Assembly: GCA_002403205.1 (NCBI GenBank)
Contig: DHHJ01000007.1
Coordinates: 1-48,045 of the forward strand
Length of the DNA stretch: 48,045 bases
Direction of reading: 5' to 3'
Source of the DNA: Anaerolineaceae bacterium UBA4775
Lineage (GTDB): Bacteria; Chloroflexota; Anaerolineae; Anaerolineales; Anaerolineaceae
Part shown: positions 1 through 7,958 of the stretch, one piece after another
Position numbering within the stretch: position 1 is the stretch's first letter
How the letters are laid out: each line of letters opens with the position of its first letter
Notes under the pieces: model-generated
Told to the model about the DNA's origin: nothing
What the model saw: the letters and a program-made list of their open reading frames with translations, nothing else
Database searches by the model: none
Made by a program: the position numbers and the translations under genes

Positions 1-1
1 T

Positions 2-574
2 TTACAGAAAAGATGTTGCATAATCCATTTTTCAATACCTAATTGTAGTGAAAATGAGATATTTGATATCATTGAATTTCTTTATGATCATGTATCTGAA
101 CCTAAACAGGACAAAGGGTGGGTACATAATTTTTCTAATTGTGGTTGGCACTTTAGAGATTTAGATGCGGATTTTGACAAGATAAAGGGCCAAGAAAGCT
201 ATAGAAATGAGATTAATGAAGTTTTGAGAAACTATTCTACAGGATATAAACTGAATAACGAAGGTGAAGTTATCACCTCTACTGACAAGGGATTTGAAAA
301 TCTATTGGAAACTGCAGTTCCCTTTAATGATGATGATTTGGAATCAAGGATGACACATGCCATTTCACTGTTCAGAAGTGGGCACTCTAGTGTAGAACAA
401 AGAAGAGATGCATTACGAAATTTAGGTGACATTTTGGAAAAGTTGCGTAGTGAAGCATCGCAAGTATTAACAGAAAAAGATGAAAGCGATATCTTTCATT
501 TACTGAACCAATTTGGAATTAGGCATCACAACCTGAATCAAAAAACGGACTATGATCAACCGATTTTTTTTTAG
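2..574 (+). CDS. 5'-truncated hypothetical protein, apparently frameshifted near its C-terminus
   Basis: The reading frame is open from base 2, so the true start lies outside the window; 190 codons are visible before a TAG at 572-574. I do not recognise a named domain. The protein is hydrophilic, with GWHF, GYKLNNEGE and KDESD segments. It ends abruptly at a run of nine T (564-572). Removing one T lets translation continue through FSWMFYYFLASIHACQ to a TGA at 657-659, which overlaps the start of the next gene at 652. The segment after DYDQPI, with a W-M-F-Y-Y-F-L-A-x-I-H pattern, resembles the usual C-terminus of a widespread uncharacterised bacterial family, as I recall it. The stop is therefore probably a sequencing error or a slippage mutation. 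The gene is strongly AT-rich compared with hsdR and the core genes. It sits at the edge of a defence cluster. No function is assigned. Confidence 0.7.
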   Translation, partial: LQKRCCIIHFSIPNCSENEIFDIIEFLYDHVSEPKQDKGWVHNFSNCGWHFRDLDADFDKIKGQESYRNEINEVLRNYSTGYKLNNEGEVITSTDKGFENLLETAVPFNDDDLESRMTHAISLFRSGHSSVEQRRDALRNLGDILEKLRSEASQVLTEKDESDIFHLLNQFGIRHHNLNQKTDYDQPIFF

Positions 575-651
575 TTGGATGTTCTATTATTTTTTAGCAT
601 CAATTCATGCTTGTCAGCGATTAACAAACAAATCGAAAGGAGAAAGAATTG

Positions 652-1293
652 ATGGATGAAATGTCGAATCCTGAATCAGTTGAGAATTATTTAGAATTTC
701 TAAAAAATTCAATCGCTCAAGGCAGTAATAATGTTTTCACTATGAATTCTCGATCCGCTACTGATTTCAATAATGTGATTCATAACTTGGATTTTTCTAA
801 TTATGTTGATTCTGCAGATTATCACTACTTCATTTCAAGAATTTTGTTCTTATCTCATCTTCCACATTTTTCATACTTTTGTGCTTATCAGTGCATAGAA
901 AATTACCTGAAAGGTTTTATTAAATTTCATTCAGCTACTCCACCGCAATCACATGATCTTAACTATTTATTGAGTATTTGCAAAAATCTTGATAAAGACC
1001 CTAATTCCTTTATTAATGGCGATCATATTGAAACAATATTAATCATATATCAGGCTTTCTACGAAACCCCCAGATATCCTGCTGGAAAAAAATTTCCCGG
1101 TAAAGGTTCATTTATATTTCCATTTGATATTTTTATTCTTGACTACTTCGTGTTTAAGATGAAGGAATTACTCCCAATACCACAAAAGCAACGAAGCATT
1201 TTGGAACATAATCATTATTTGCTTGATCTTTGTATGAGAAAATCGCCAATGATTTATAACTTGTTTTTAATCAATAACATGAATTATCAATAA
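652..1293 (+). CDS. HEPN-like domain protein (hypothetical)
   Basis: This is a 213-residue AT-rich gene. AAAGGAG at 636-642 is a good ribosome binding site for ATG 652, better than the TTG at 649. Around residues 80-105 the pattern AYQCIENYLKGFIKFH followed by SHDLNYLL matches the helical core of HEPN proteins, where a helix with Q-x-I/V-E-x-x-L-K is followed by a histidine-containing turn (HDL). I do not see a clear R-x4-6-H ribonuclease motif, so it may be a non-catalytic HEPN protein or a diverged one. HEPN proteins are common in toxin-antitoxin and phage-defence loci. Its start overlaps the reconstructed 3' end of the preceding gene, suggesting translational coupling with that uncharacterised partner. 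The family call is moderately sure; the role in defence is inferred from context. Confidence 0.6.
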   Translation: MDEMSNPESVENYLEFLKNSIAQGSNNVFTMNSRSATDFNNVIHNLDFSNYVDSADYHYFISRILFLSHLPHFSYFCAYQCIENYLKGFIKFHSATPPQSHDLNYLLSICKNLDKDPNSFINGDHIETILIIYQAFYETPRYPAGKKFPGKGSFIFPFDIFILDYFVFKMKELLPIPQKQRSILEHNHYLLDLCMRKSPMIYNLFLINNMNYQ

Positions 1294-1334
1294 CAAAGGT
1301 AATACATAAATTTGGAGTTATGGAATTCCTTATC

Positions 1335-1421
1335 ATGCCACCTCGCATCAACGAAGAAACCTTTGAATACTACATCCTGGATGACCTGCTGGCCAACCTC
1401 GGCTATCAGGATCTGGTTTGA
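1335..1421 (+). pseudogene. relic of the 5' end of a type I restriction subunit gene (hsdR fragment)
   Basis: Starting at ATG 1335, about 75 bases are nearly identical to the first 75 bases of the intact hsdR at 3096, with four mismatches that I can count. The encoded start (MPPRINEETFEYYILDDLL) matches MAPRINEESFEYYILDDLL. After the CAG codon near 1409 an extra G shifts the frame, and a TGA stops it at 1419-1421. No further hsdR sequence follows; AbiE genes intervene before the intact copy. It is most simply the stump of an earlier or duplicated hsdR left when the AbiE cassette, or a new hsdR, arrived. It could also be a short duplication created by the insertion. Confidence 0.85.
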
Positions 1422-1483
1422 GGAATTTCCGCGCCATAGCCAAAATCACCTTAATTCAACACAAGCATTATGAAATTTTGAAT

Positions 1484-1520
1484 TATAATATTAACTGCAC
1501 TTATCAACTAATGCAGTTAA
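1484..1520 (+). promoter_or_regulatory. abiE promoter -10 and AbiEi-type operator
   Basis: TATAAT at 1484-1489 is directly followed by a perfect 9-base inverted repeat, TTAACTGCA (1491-1499) and TGCAGTTAA (1512-1520), separated by 12 bases. AbiEi antitoxins are known to repress their own operon by binding inverted repeats in the promoter. The position just upstream of the abiEi ATG (1532) fits negative autoregulation. I see no convincing -35 box. The repeat is directly seen; the repressor assignment is inferred. Confidence 0.65.
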
Positions 1521-1531
1521 TTCTATAACTT

Positions 1532-2137
1532 ATGAAAACGATTGAAGAGTCAATAAATATTATTCAATCACGTGGGGGAACGATTCGCACATCTGAAGCA
1601 ATTCGTGCAGGTATCGCGCCGAAGACATTTTACTCCATGCGCGATCAGCGTATCCTGATTAAGCTGTCTCGTGGGCTGTACCGCCTGGCAGAAGCCCCCC
1701 TGCCTGGCAGTCCCGACCTGGTTACAGTCTCTTTGCGATACCCTAAATCGGTCATCTGCCTAATTTCAGCGCTGGATTATTATAGCCTGACCGAGCAAAT
1801 ACCCCATTTTGTGTATATCGCGCTGCCTCGAGATGCTGAAAAGCCGCGTATTGAACATCCTCCACTAAAAATACTATGGCTTTCTGAGAAAGCTTACCAC
1901 GCGGGCATTCAAGAAGTTGTCATTGACAGCAAGCCTGTTAAAATCTATTCGCCCGAAAAGACCATCGCCGACTGCTTCAAATTCCGCAACAAGATCGGCC
2001 TGGATGTGGCGGTGGATGCTATTCAGCGTTATTTTAAACAACCTTCCAGTAAACAAAATCTTAAAACGCTTATGAACTTTGCTAAACTCAACCGAGTTGA
2101 CAAGATTATTACACCCTACATAGAATCCTTGATATGA
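1532..2137 (+). CDS. abiEi: type IV toxin-antitoxin system AbiEi-family antitoxin
   Basis: This 201-residue protein has the usual AbiEi layout. An N-terminal winged-helix segment (GGTIRTSEAIRAGI, then FYSMRDQRILIKLSRGLYRLA, residues about 15-55) is followed by the antitoxin domain, with SALDYYSLTEQIP, the IYSPEKTIADCFKFRNKIG segment and a basic C-terminal region. The antitoxin neutralises the AbiEii nucleotidyltransferase toxin and represses its own promoter through inverted repeats such as the one at 1491-1520. The stop codon overlaps the start of abiEii by four bases (ATGA at 2134-2137), the normal coupling of this pair. The pair lies between an hsdR relic and the intact hsdR, so it was probably acquired as a cassette. 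No ribosome binding site is visible before ATG 1532. Confidence 0.9.
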   Translation: MKTIEESINIIQSRGGTIRTSEAIRAGIAPKTFYSMRDQRILIKLSRGLYRLAEAPLPGSPDLVTVSLRYPKSVICLISALDYYSLTEQIPHFVYIALPRDAEKPRIEHPPLKILWLSEKAYHAGIQEVVIDSKPVKIYSPEKTIADCFKFRNKIGLDVAVDAIQRYFKQPSSKQNLKTLMNFAKLNRVDKIITPYIESLI

Positions 2138-3072
2138 GAAAAGAGATTGTTAATATTCCAGCTTCCATCCATGATAAGCTGCTTAATTTATCGAGATCGA
2201 CAAATCAACTTTTCAATCAATTACTTTATATTTTTGCCAATGAACGTTTCTTGTATCGTTTGGGTATCTCTCCCCATAAAAATAAATTTATCCTGAAAGG
2301 TGCAATGGCGCTTTTGAATTTGTCCTTAGACCATCCACGTTATACACGTGATATGGACTTTTTAGGTTTCACTGAAAATTCGGTTGATAATATTGTTGGA
2401 ATTATCAGAGAAATTTGCGTAGTTGAAGCAAATGAGGATGGTTTAATTTATGATCTAAATAGCATTTCTGGTGAACTTATCAAATTAAGTGATGAATATT
2501 CAGGTGTTCGAGTGATGTTTGATGCTTATCTGGGAAATGCAGTAATCACAAATCTTCAAATTGATGTTGTCGTGGGGGATGTTGTCTACCCTCAGCCTCG
2601 AGAAGTGGTTCTCCCCGGTCTGTTGGATTTGCCCGAAGCGATTATTCGAGTTTATCCAATAGAAGCTATCATTTCTGAGAAAATCCATGCGTTAGAAATG
2701 CATGGATTTCTTAACAGCAGGATGAAGGATATTTATGATATTTGGTTTATAGCATCAAATAGAATTATCGATGGAGAGATACTGACTGAGTCACTAAATT
2801 CAACTTTTAAGCATCGTCAGACAAAATATCCTGAGTTGTTGGTAATCTTCGAAGAAAATTATATTGATGAAAGAAAAATTGTTGCCTGGAAATCGATTGG
2901 GAAAAAATTGCTATCACCTGAACACCTTCCAGAATTGCCATTAATCATTGACCAATTAAGAGGGTTTTTAATACCATTAATGAATGCCTTATTCCAGGGC
3001 AAGGCGTTTAATTTCATCTGGGACCCATCCAATATTTGGGAATGGCAGAAAAAGCATAGCAATAAAAAATGA
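2134..3072 (+). CDS. abiEii: AbiEii-family nucleotidyltransferase toxin
   Basis: This is a 312-residue member of the AbiEii/DUF1814 nucleotidyltransferase-like toxins. The diagnostic first motif is present as FILKGAMALLNL (residues about 52-63), followed by RYTRDMDF (69-76), which supplies the paired acidic residues D73 and D75. The later MKDIYDIWFIA motif near residue 200 matches the conserved K-D-x-x-D-x-W block. Such toxins use NTPs to modify targets, in studied cases tRNA acceptor ends, and cause growth arrest that aborts phage infection. The canonical KGG is KGA here, a mild variation. The gene is AT-rich and translationally coupled to the antitoxin. The intact hsdR begins 23 bases downstream, so the two defence genes may share a transcript. 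Confidence 0.9.
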   Translation: MRKEIVNIPASIHDKLLNLSRSTNQLFNQLLYIFANERFLYRLGISPHKNKFILKGAMALLNLSLDHPRYTRDMDFLGFTENSVDNIVGIIREICVVEANEDGLIYDLNSISGELIKLSDEYSGVRVMFDAYLGNAVITNLQIDVVVGDVVYPQPREVVLPGLLDLPEAIIRVYPIEAIISEKIHALEMHGFLNSRMKDIYDIWFIASNRIIDGEILTESLNSTFKHRQTKYPELLVIFEENYIDERKIVAWKSIGKKLLSPEHLPELPLIIDQLRGFLIPLMNALFQGKAFNFIWDPSNIWEWQKKHSNKK

Positions 3073-3095
3073 CCACAGCATAAAAGGGGTCTACT

Positions 3096-6000
3096 ATGGC
3101 ACCTCGCATCAACGAAGAATCCTTTGAATACTACATCCTGGATGACCTGTTGGCCAACCTCGGCTACCAGATCTTGCACGGCGAGGAGATTGCCCCAGGT
3201 GAGCCGGCGGCCGAGCGGGTGGATTTCAGCCAGGTGGTTCTGCCTGAACGACTGCAGCGCGCTTTGGCGCGCTTGAATCCACACCTGCCCCCGCAGGTGA
3301 TCGAAGCAGTGTACGAGAAAGTCGTCAACCTGCCCCTGGCCTCGCCTTCTGCTGCCCAGAACAACCGCATCTTCCACGGCTGGCTGCGCAGCGGGATCGA
3401 GCTCGAATACCGCCTGCCCGACGGCAGGATCAAAGGCGACCTTGCCAGGCTGATCGACTATGAAAATCTCCAGGCCAACGACCTGGTGGCGGTGAACCAG
3501 TTCACGGTGATCGAGAACAAGCGCAACCGCCGCCCGGATGTGGTCCTGTTCGTCAACGGCTTGCCGCTGGTCTTAATGGAACTCAAAGACCCCAAGAACC
3601 CCAAAGCCCACTTGCGGCGTGCTTACAACCAGATCCAGACCTATAAGCGGGACATCCCTTCGCTGTTCACCTACAATGCCATTTGCGTCATTTCGGACAA
3701 TCACGATGCGCGCGCGGCCACCTTCCTCAGCGAGTGGGAGTGGTACACCCGCTGGCGCACCGTGGACGGGGACGAACGTGTTCCCAAGACCCGCCCGCAA
3801 ATGCCTGTGCTGGCCAGGGGGCTGCTGGCGCCCGAACGCTTGTTGGATGTGGTCAGGCATTTCATCGTGTTCAAGGATGTGGACGGTGGGGAACCAGTCA
3901 AGATCCTGGCGGCTTACCATCAGTATCACGCCGCCCGGCATGCCCTTGAGGAAGCGGTCAAGGCCAGCAGCAACGCGGGCGACCGCAGGGTGGGGGTGAT
4001 CTGGCACACCCAGGGCTCCGGCAAAAGCTTATCGATGCTGTTCTTTGCCGGGCTGCTGGTTGGCCACCCGGCGCTGGAGAACCCCACCATCGTGGTGATC
4101 ACAGACCGCAATGACCTGGATGACCAGCTGTTTGGTACCTTCAGCCAGGGGCAGGAACTCCTCAGGCAGCGCCCTGAACAGGCAGAGAGCCGGGCGCATC
4201 TGCGTACCCTGCTGACTGCAGCTGCGGGCGGGGTGTACTTCACAACGGCGCAAAAATTCCTGCCGAACCGGGGTGAAAAGGCGGATGCCATCAGCCAGCG
4301 GCGCAATATCATCGTCATTGCGGATGAAGCGCACCGCAGTCAGTATGGCTTCATTGACGGCTTTGCCCGCGCTATGCGCGATACGCTCCCCAACGCGTCC
4401 TTTATCGGGTTCACCGGCACGCCCATTGCCCTGACCGACCGCAACACGCGCCAAGTGTTTGGCGACTACATCAGCGTGTATGATATTCAGAACGCCATTG
4501 AAGATGAGGTCACCGTCCCGATCTATTATGAAGCACGCCTGGCGAAAATCGATATCGATGAAGCCCTGCGCCCCTTCCTGGACCAGGATTTTGAAGACGC
4601 CACCGCCACAGCGGATGAACAGATCAGGGACCAGTTAAGGCGGAAATGGGCTGCGCTGGAAGCGGCCATTGGTACAGCGAGCCGTTTGAGCGAGGTGGCG
4701 GAGGACATCATAACCCATTTTGAAGCGCGTCAGCAGGTGATCAGGGGCAAAGGTATGATCGTCACCTACAGCCGGCGGATTGCCATTGACCTGTATCGGG
4801 AGATCGTCAAGGTACGCCCTGCCTGGCATAACGGCGATGTTTCAAGGGGGGAGATCAAGGTGGTGATCAGCGGCTCAGCGGATGACCCCATCGAATGGCA
4901 GACGTTCTTGCTCAATAAAGCCTCCCGGAAGGATGTCGAAAAACGCTTTAAAGACCCCAGGGATGACTTAAAACTGGTCATTGTGTGTGACATGTGGTTG
5001 ACTGGTTTTGATGTCCCCCCACTGCACACCATGTACTTGGATAAACCCCTGCAAGGGCACAGTTTAATGCAAGCCATTGCCCGGGTGAACCGGGTTTATA
5101 AGGACAAACAGGGCGGTTTGGTAGTGGATTATCTGGGGGTGGGCGAGGCGTTGCGTGAAGCAGTCGCCACGTATACCCAAAGCGGGGGCAAGGGAGAGGT
5201 GGTTTTGGACCAGCAGGAAGCGCTGGCTGTGCTTAAAGAAAAATACGAGATCCTGTGTGATATTTTCCATGGGTTTGATTGGTCGGGGTATGTTCATGGC
5301 GATTTTGGGGAGATGCAGTCCACTGTCGCTGATGGTGTTGAGCATATCCTGGCGATGAAGGACGGCAAGAAGCGCTTGGTAAACCAAGTCAATGCGCTCA
5401 GCAAGGCCTTTTCACTGGCGGTACCTTTGGCGGATGCGCTGGCTATCCGGGATGATGTAGCTTTTTTCCAGGAAGTGCGCGCGCAGATTGTTAAATACGG
5501 CATCACGGATGACGAACATGGTGTCGAGAGTTTTGACCAGGCGATCCGGCAAATTGTGGAGCGGGCAATTGTCCCTGAAGGTGTCATCGACATCTTTGAC
5601 GCTGCAGGCATTGAAAAACCGGATATCTCAATCCTCTCGCCAGCTTTCTTGCAGGGGATCCAGTCTCTGCCACAGCAAAATCTGGCGGTGGAGTTGCTGC
5701 GCAAGCTGTTAGCGGATGAAATTAAAGCCCGCGCCCACCGGAGCGTGGTGCTCTCGGAGTCCTTCTCGAGGATGCTTGAGGAGACCATCCACCGCTATCA
5801 GAATCGGACGATTGATGCGGCGACTGTCATCATGGAAATGATGGGAATTGCTGATCAGATCAAAGCGGCAGACGAGCGCGGCGAGGACCTGGGACTGACC
5901 GAGGATGAATATGCGTTTTACACCGCTCTAGCAGAGAATGAATCTGCGATTAAGGTGTTGGGTGATGAACAACTGGCGTTGATCGCGCGCAAAGTGCTCG

Positions 6001-6182
6001 AGGTGGTGAGGAAAAATACATCCATTGACTGGACAGAAAAGAAGAGTGTCAGGGCGCATCTGCGACGCATGGTCAAGCGTGTGTTGCGCCGGTATGGTTA
6101 CCCCCCGGATAAGCAGGAACAGGCAGTAGAACTGGTGATCCAGCAAGCCGAGCTATCGGCCCAGGTAATGGTGGACAGCTAA
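3096..6182 (+). CDS. hsdR: type I restriction endonuclease R subunit
   Basis: This 1028-residue protein is full length for HsdR. The N-terminal nuclease domain carries D148, the E162-x-K164 catalytic pair (MELK) and a Q-x3-Y motif at 179-183. The helicase part has a Walker A motif TQGSGKS at 305-311, DEAH at 410-413, FTGTP near 439-443 and a motif VI-like QAIARVNR segment before residue 700. The protein translocates DNA with ATP and cuts unmethylated DNA in complex with HsdM and HsdS. Neither partner is in this window; they would be expected upstream of base 1 or elsewhere. AGGGG at 3085-3089 supports ATG 3096. The gene is GC-rich, unlike the AT-rich genes upstream, so the island is a mosaic. 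It converges on the next gene with only four bases between stops and no terminator. Confidence 0.97.
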   Translation: MAPRINEESFEYYILDDLLANLGYQILHGEEIAPGEPAAERVDFSQVVLPERLQRALARLNPHLPPQVIEAVYEKVVNLPLASPSAAQNNRIFHGWLRSGIELEYRLPDGRIKGDLARLIDYENLQANDLVAVNQFTVIENKRNRRPDVVLFVNGLPLVLMELKDPKNPKAHLRRAYNQIQTYKRDIPSLFTYNAICVISDNHDARAATFLSEWEWYTRWRTVDGDERVPKTRPQMPVLARGLLAPERLLDVVRHFIVFKDVDGGEPVKILAAYHQYHAARHALEEAVKASSNAGDRRVGVIWHTQGSGKSLSMLFFAGLLVGHPALENPTIVVITDRNDLDDQLFGTFSQGQELLRQRPEQAESRAHLRTLLTAAAGGVYFTTAQKFLPNRGEKADAISQRRNIIVIADEAHRSQYGFIDGFARAMRDTLPNASFIGFTGTPIALTDRNTRQVFGDYISVYDIQNAIEDEVTVPIYYEARLAKIDIDEALRPFLDQDFEDATATADEQIRDQLRRKWAALEAAIGTASRLSEVAEDIITHFEARQQVIRGKGMIVTYSRRIAIDLYREIVKVRPAWHNGDVSRGEIKVVISGSADDPIEWQTFLLNKASRKDVEKRFKDPRDDLKLVIVCDMWLTGFDVPPLHTMYLDKPLQGHSLMQAIARVNRVYKDKQGGLVVDYLGVGEALREAVATYTQSGGKGEVVLDQQEALAVLKEKYEILCDIFHGFDWSGYVHGDFGEMQSTVADGVEHILAMKDGKKRLVNQVNALSKAFSLAVPLADALAIRDDVAFFQEVRAQIVKYGITDDEHGVESFDQAIRQIVERAIVPEGVIDIFDAAGIEKPDISILSPAFLQGIQSLPQQNLAVELLRKLLADEIKARAHRSVVLSESFSRMLEETIHRYQNRTIDAATVIMEMMGIADQIKAADERGEDLGLTEDEYAFYTALAENESAIKVLGDEQLALIARKVLEVVRKNTSIDWTEKKSVRAHLRRMVKRVLRRYGYPPDKQEQAVELVIQQAELSAQVMVDS

Positions 6183-6186
6183 TCCC

Positions 6187-7026
6187 TCACTTGACCGCCA
6201 GAACGCCGAAGGCCCGTCCCTTGGGGACAACCCGAAAGCCGGCCTGGCGCAGGCGGGCCAGGACGCCCCGCCCGGTGGTGGCGCCGTAGCGGCTGTCGGG
6301 GTTGCCGATGTAGTGGAACAGGTGCCCGCCGGGTTTGAGGACGCGGTAGAGCTGGCGGTACATCTCACCTGAGTATAGCTGGCCGGCCAGCGCGAAGGTG
6401 GGCGGGTCGTGGATGACCGCGTTGAAGCAGCCGTCGGGGAAGGCCTGGACCAGGTCGGCGCTGTCGCCGATCACCGGCTGGATGTTGGGGCGGGTGAAGA
6501 GCTCGGCCGACCAGGGGTTGGCACGGCAAATTTCGAGCACAGCGGGGTCAAATTCGACCGTGATCACCAGGTCGGCGGTACGGGCAGCCTGGATGGCGGT
6601 GTAGCCCAGGCCGGTGGCCGTATCCAGGATGCGCCCGTAGGGCTTCTCCAGGGCTTTCAGCTTGTGCTTGGTATCCTGGTGGGGGGTGGTGTCTTTGATG
6701 CGGTGCATGGGAATGCCGGAGATCAGCATTGTGGGCGCATTGGGGGTGGGCATCAGGCTGTAATAGCGGTTTGTGCGGGGGGAGTAGGCTTCAATTTTCT
6801 CGAGGCCGCCTTCGGTAAGGCGATAGACGCTGTTTTGGTCCGCCAGGATGGTGTCGAGGTGGGCATGGGTCAGGGTTTGCCCGCCTGGCAGCGACCAGCC
6901 AATTTCGGAGCGATGGGCTTCAAGCGTGGAAAGGCCCAGGTCAGGTGAAAGGGGCATGACCTCGGCGGCATCAGCAGCCATCAGCGGGCTGACCTGGTAA
7001 TGGGAGAATATCAGGTTTTCAGGCAT
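6187..7026 (-). CDS. class I SAM-dependent methyltransferase (COG2521-like)
   Basis: This is a protein of about 279 residues with a Rossmann-fold methyltransferase core in its C-terminal half. Motif I is ILDTATGLGYTAIQAA, an acidic strand end follows (VEFDP), then the substrate-side motif VIHDPPTFALAGQLYS and post-motif LKPGGHLFHYIGNPDSRYG. The HDPP and FHYIGNP motifs resemble the uncharacterised COG2521 predicted methyltransferases found in archaea and some bacteria. The N-terminal half shows no domain I recognise. I prefer ATG 7026, with GGGG upstream inside the preceding gene's last codons. A TTG at 7044 would add six residues and overlap the division gene. It lies 7 bases after that gene and is probably cotranscribed with it. 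The substrate is unknown. Confidence 0.8.
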   Translation of the reverse strand: MPENLIFSHYQVSPLMAADAAEVMPLSPDLGLSTLEAHRSEIGWSLPGGQTLTHAHLDTILADQNSVYRLTEGGLEKIEAYSPRTNRYYSLMPTPNAPTMLISGIPMHRIKDTTPHQDTKHKLKALEKPYGRILDTATGLGYTAIQAARTADLVITVEFDPAVLEICRANPWSAELFTRPNIQPVIGDSADLVQAFPDGCFNAVIHDPPTFALAGQLYSGEMYRQLYRVLKPGGHLFHYIGNPDSRYGATTGRGVLARLRQAGFRVVPKGRAFGVLAVK

Positions 7027-7033
7027 GCGGGGT

Positions 7034-7417
7034 TCATTCCCCAAAGAAGAGTTCCTGCCAGATTTGCCACTTTTTGATCTCTTCGATGATCACTGGCTGC
7101 GAGGGGGCCTGGGTGGGAACCGGGTCGGCGGGCGGCAGGAGGATGATCGGGACGTCCCCTTCCTGGATCATCATGGCTTCTTCACGCGCCCAGCGTTCGA
7201 CAGCCTCATCGGATTGGATGTAGACCAGCTCGTTCTCAAGGGCCATGCGTGTCGATTCAAGCTGGGCATAACGCTCGGTCAACATTTTTTCCTGGCCGCG
7301 CAGGCGGGTCAGCAGGCTCATGCGCTGGTTAAAGTCCACCAAGAGCAGGACCAGGACGATGGCCAGGACGGTGACGATGACGCGTTTGTCTTTGAGGATC
7401 TTTTTGATCATGTTCAT
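7034..7417 (-). CDS. septum formation initiator family protein (FtsB/DivIC-like)
   Basis: This small bitopic membrane protein of 127 residues has a short basic N-terminus (KKILKDKR). One membrane segment follows at about 12-28 (VIVTVLAIVLVLLLVDF), then a coiled-coil stretch at about 30-65 (LTRLRGQEKMLTERYAQLE). A conserved-looking EAVERWAREEAMMIQEGD segment closes the domain, as in FtsB/DivIC proteins. A Pro-rich tail (PPADPVPTQAPSQP) is unusual. These proteins join FtsL and DivIB/FtsQ in the divisome and help activate septal peptidoglycan synthesis. The gene is downstream of the tRNA-Leu terminator and followed closely by the methyltransferase gene. The family call rests on architecture and the WAREE-type motif. 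Confidence 0.75.
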   Translation of the reverse strand: MNMIKKILKDKRVIVTVLAIVLVLLLVDFNQRMSLLTRLRGQEKMLTERYAQLESTRMALENELVYIQSDEAVERWAREEAMMIQEGDVPIILLPPADPVPTQAPSQPVIIEEIKKWQIWQELFFGE

Positions 7418-7481
7418 TTACACTCAATCGGTGATGTTACAAGTATTGTACCATTGTTACGATTACCGTTCAGGTTAAAGC

Positions 7482-7501
7482 AAAAACCCCCGGTTGGGGG
7501 G
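7482..7501 (-). terminator. rho-independent terminator of tRNA-Leu
   Basis: On the minus strand a CCCCC/GGGGG stem (7497-7501 with 7487-7491, AACC loop region) is followed by TTTTT (7486-7482). It begins a few bases beyond the 3' end of the tRNA and before the division gene, so it probably separates the two transcripts. Confidence 0.8.
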
Positions 7502-7504
7502 TAG

Positions 7505-7589
<85 letters not shown>

Positions 7590-7599
7590 ATCGGCTTTT

Positions 7600-7627
7600 A
7601 TTGTATCCAATTATGCTGATTTGTCAA
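7600..7627 (-). promoter_or_regulatory. sigma-70-type promoter of tRNA-Leu
   Basis: On the minus strand TTGACA (7627-7622) and TACAAT (7605-7600) are separated by 16 bases and lie 11 bases upstream of the tRNA 5' end. Both boxes are close to the housekeeping consensus, and the position is right for transcription starting near 7593. Confidence 0.8.
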
Positions 7628-7958
7628 CCTGAATCTGGCGATTGTTGAAACAATGAGAGCGGAAGGGGGGATTTCTGAGGTGCCCCTCCACAGCACAAAA
7701 CACTTGCAGCCCTTGTTGAAAGCGTTTCTGATAACCTGACGGCTGGGCTGTCAATCACCATCTTGTTCTGGGGTATCGGCTGATGCCAAACTGGCTATTT
7801 TCGGACGATCAAACCATTTGTTGCCGGATGGGTGTTTTGTTTGGGAATATCCAGTATGTTTGCTAAAACTTTCACAAAAATTGAAACAAATTAAGGTAAA
7901 ATTGAGGTAGATAGCTGCTTTGAACCTGCGAGAAAAGCGGTTCATCACCAGTGAAAGG
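7628..7958. other. intergenic region with no recognised gene
   Basis: About 330 bases lie between the tRNA-Leu promoter and the ferric-reductase-like gene. No open frame here has a plausible start and ribosome binding site, and I see no repeat or RNA structure. The last part (about 7860-7920) is AT-rich and probably contains the promoter of the reductase gene, but I could not find a convincing -35/-10 pair. Confidence 0.5.
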
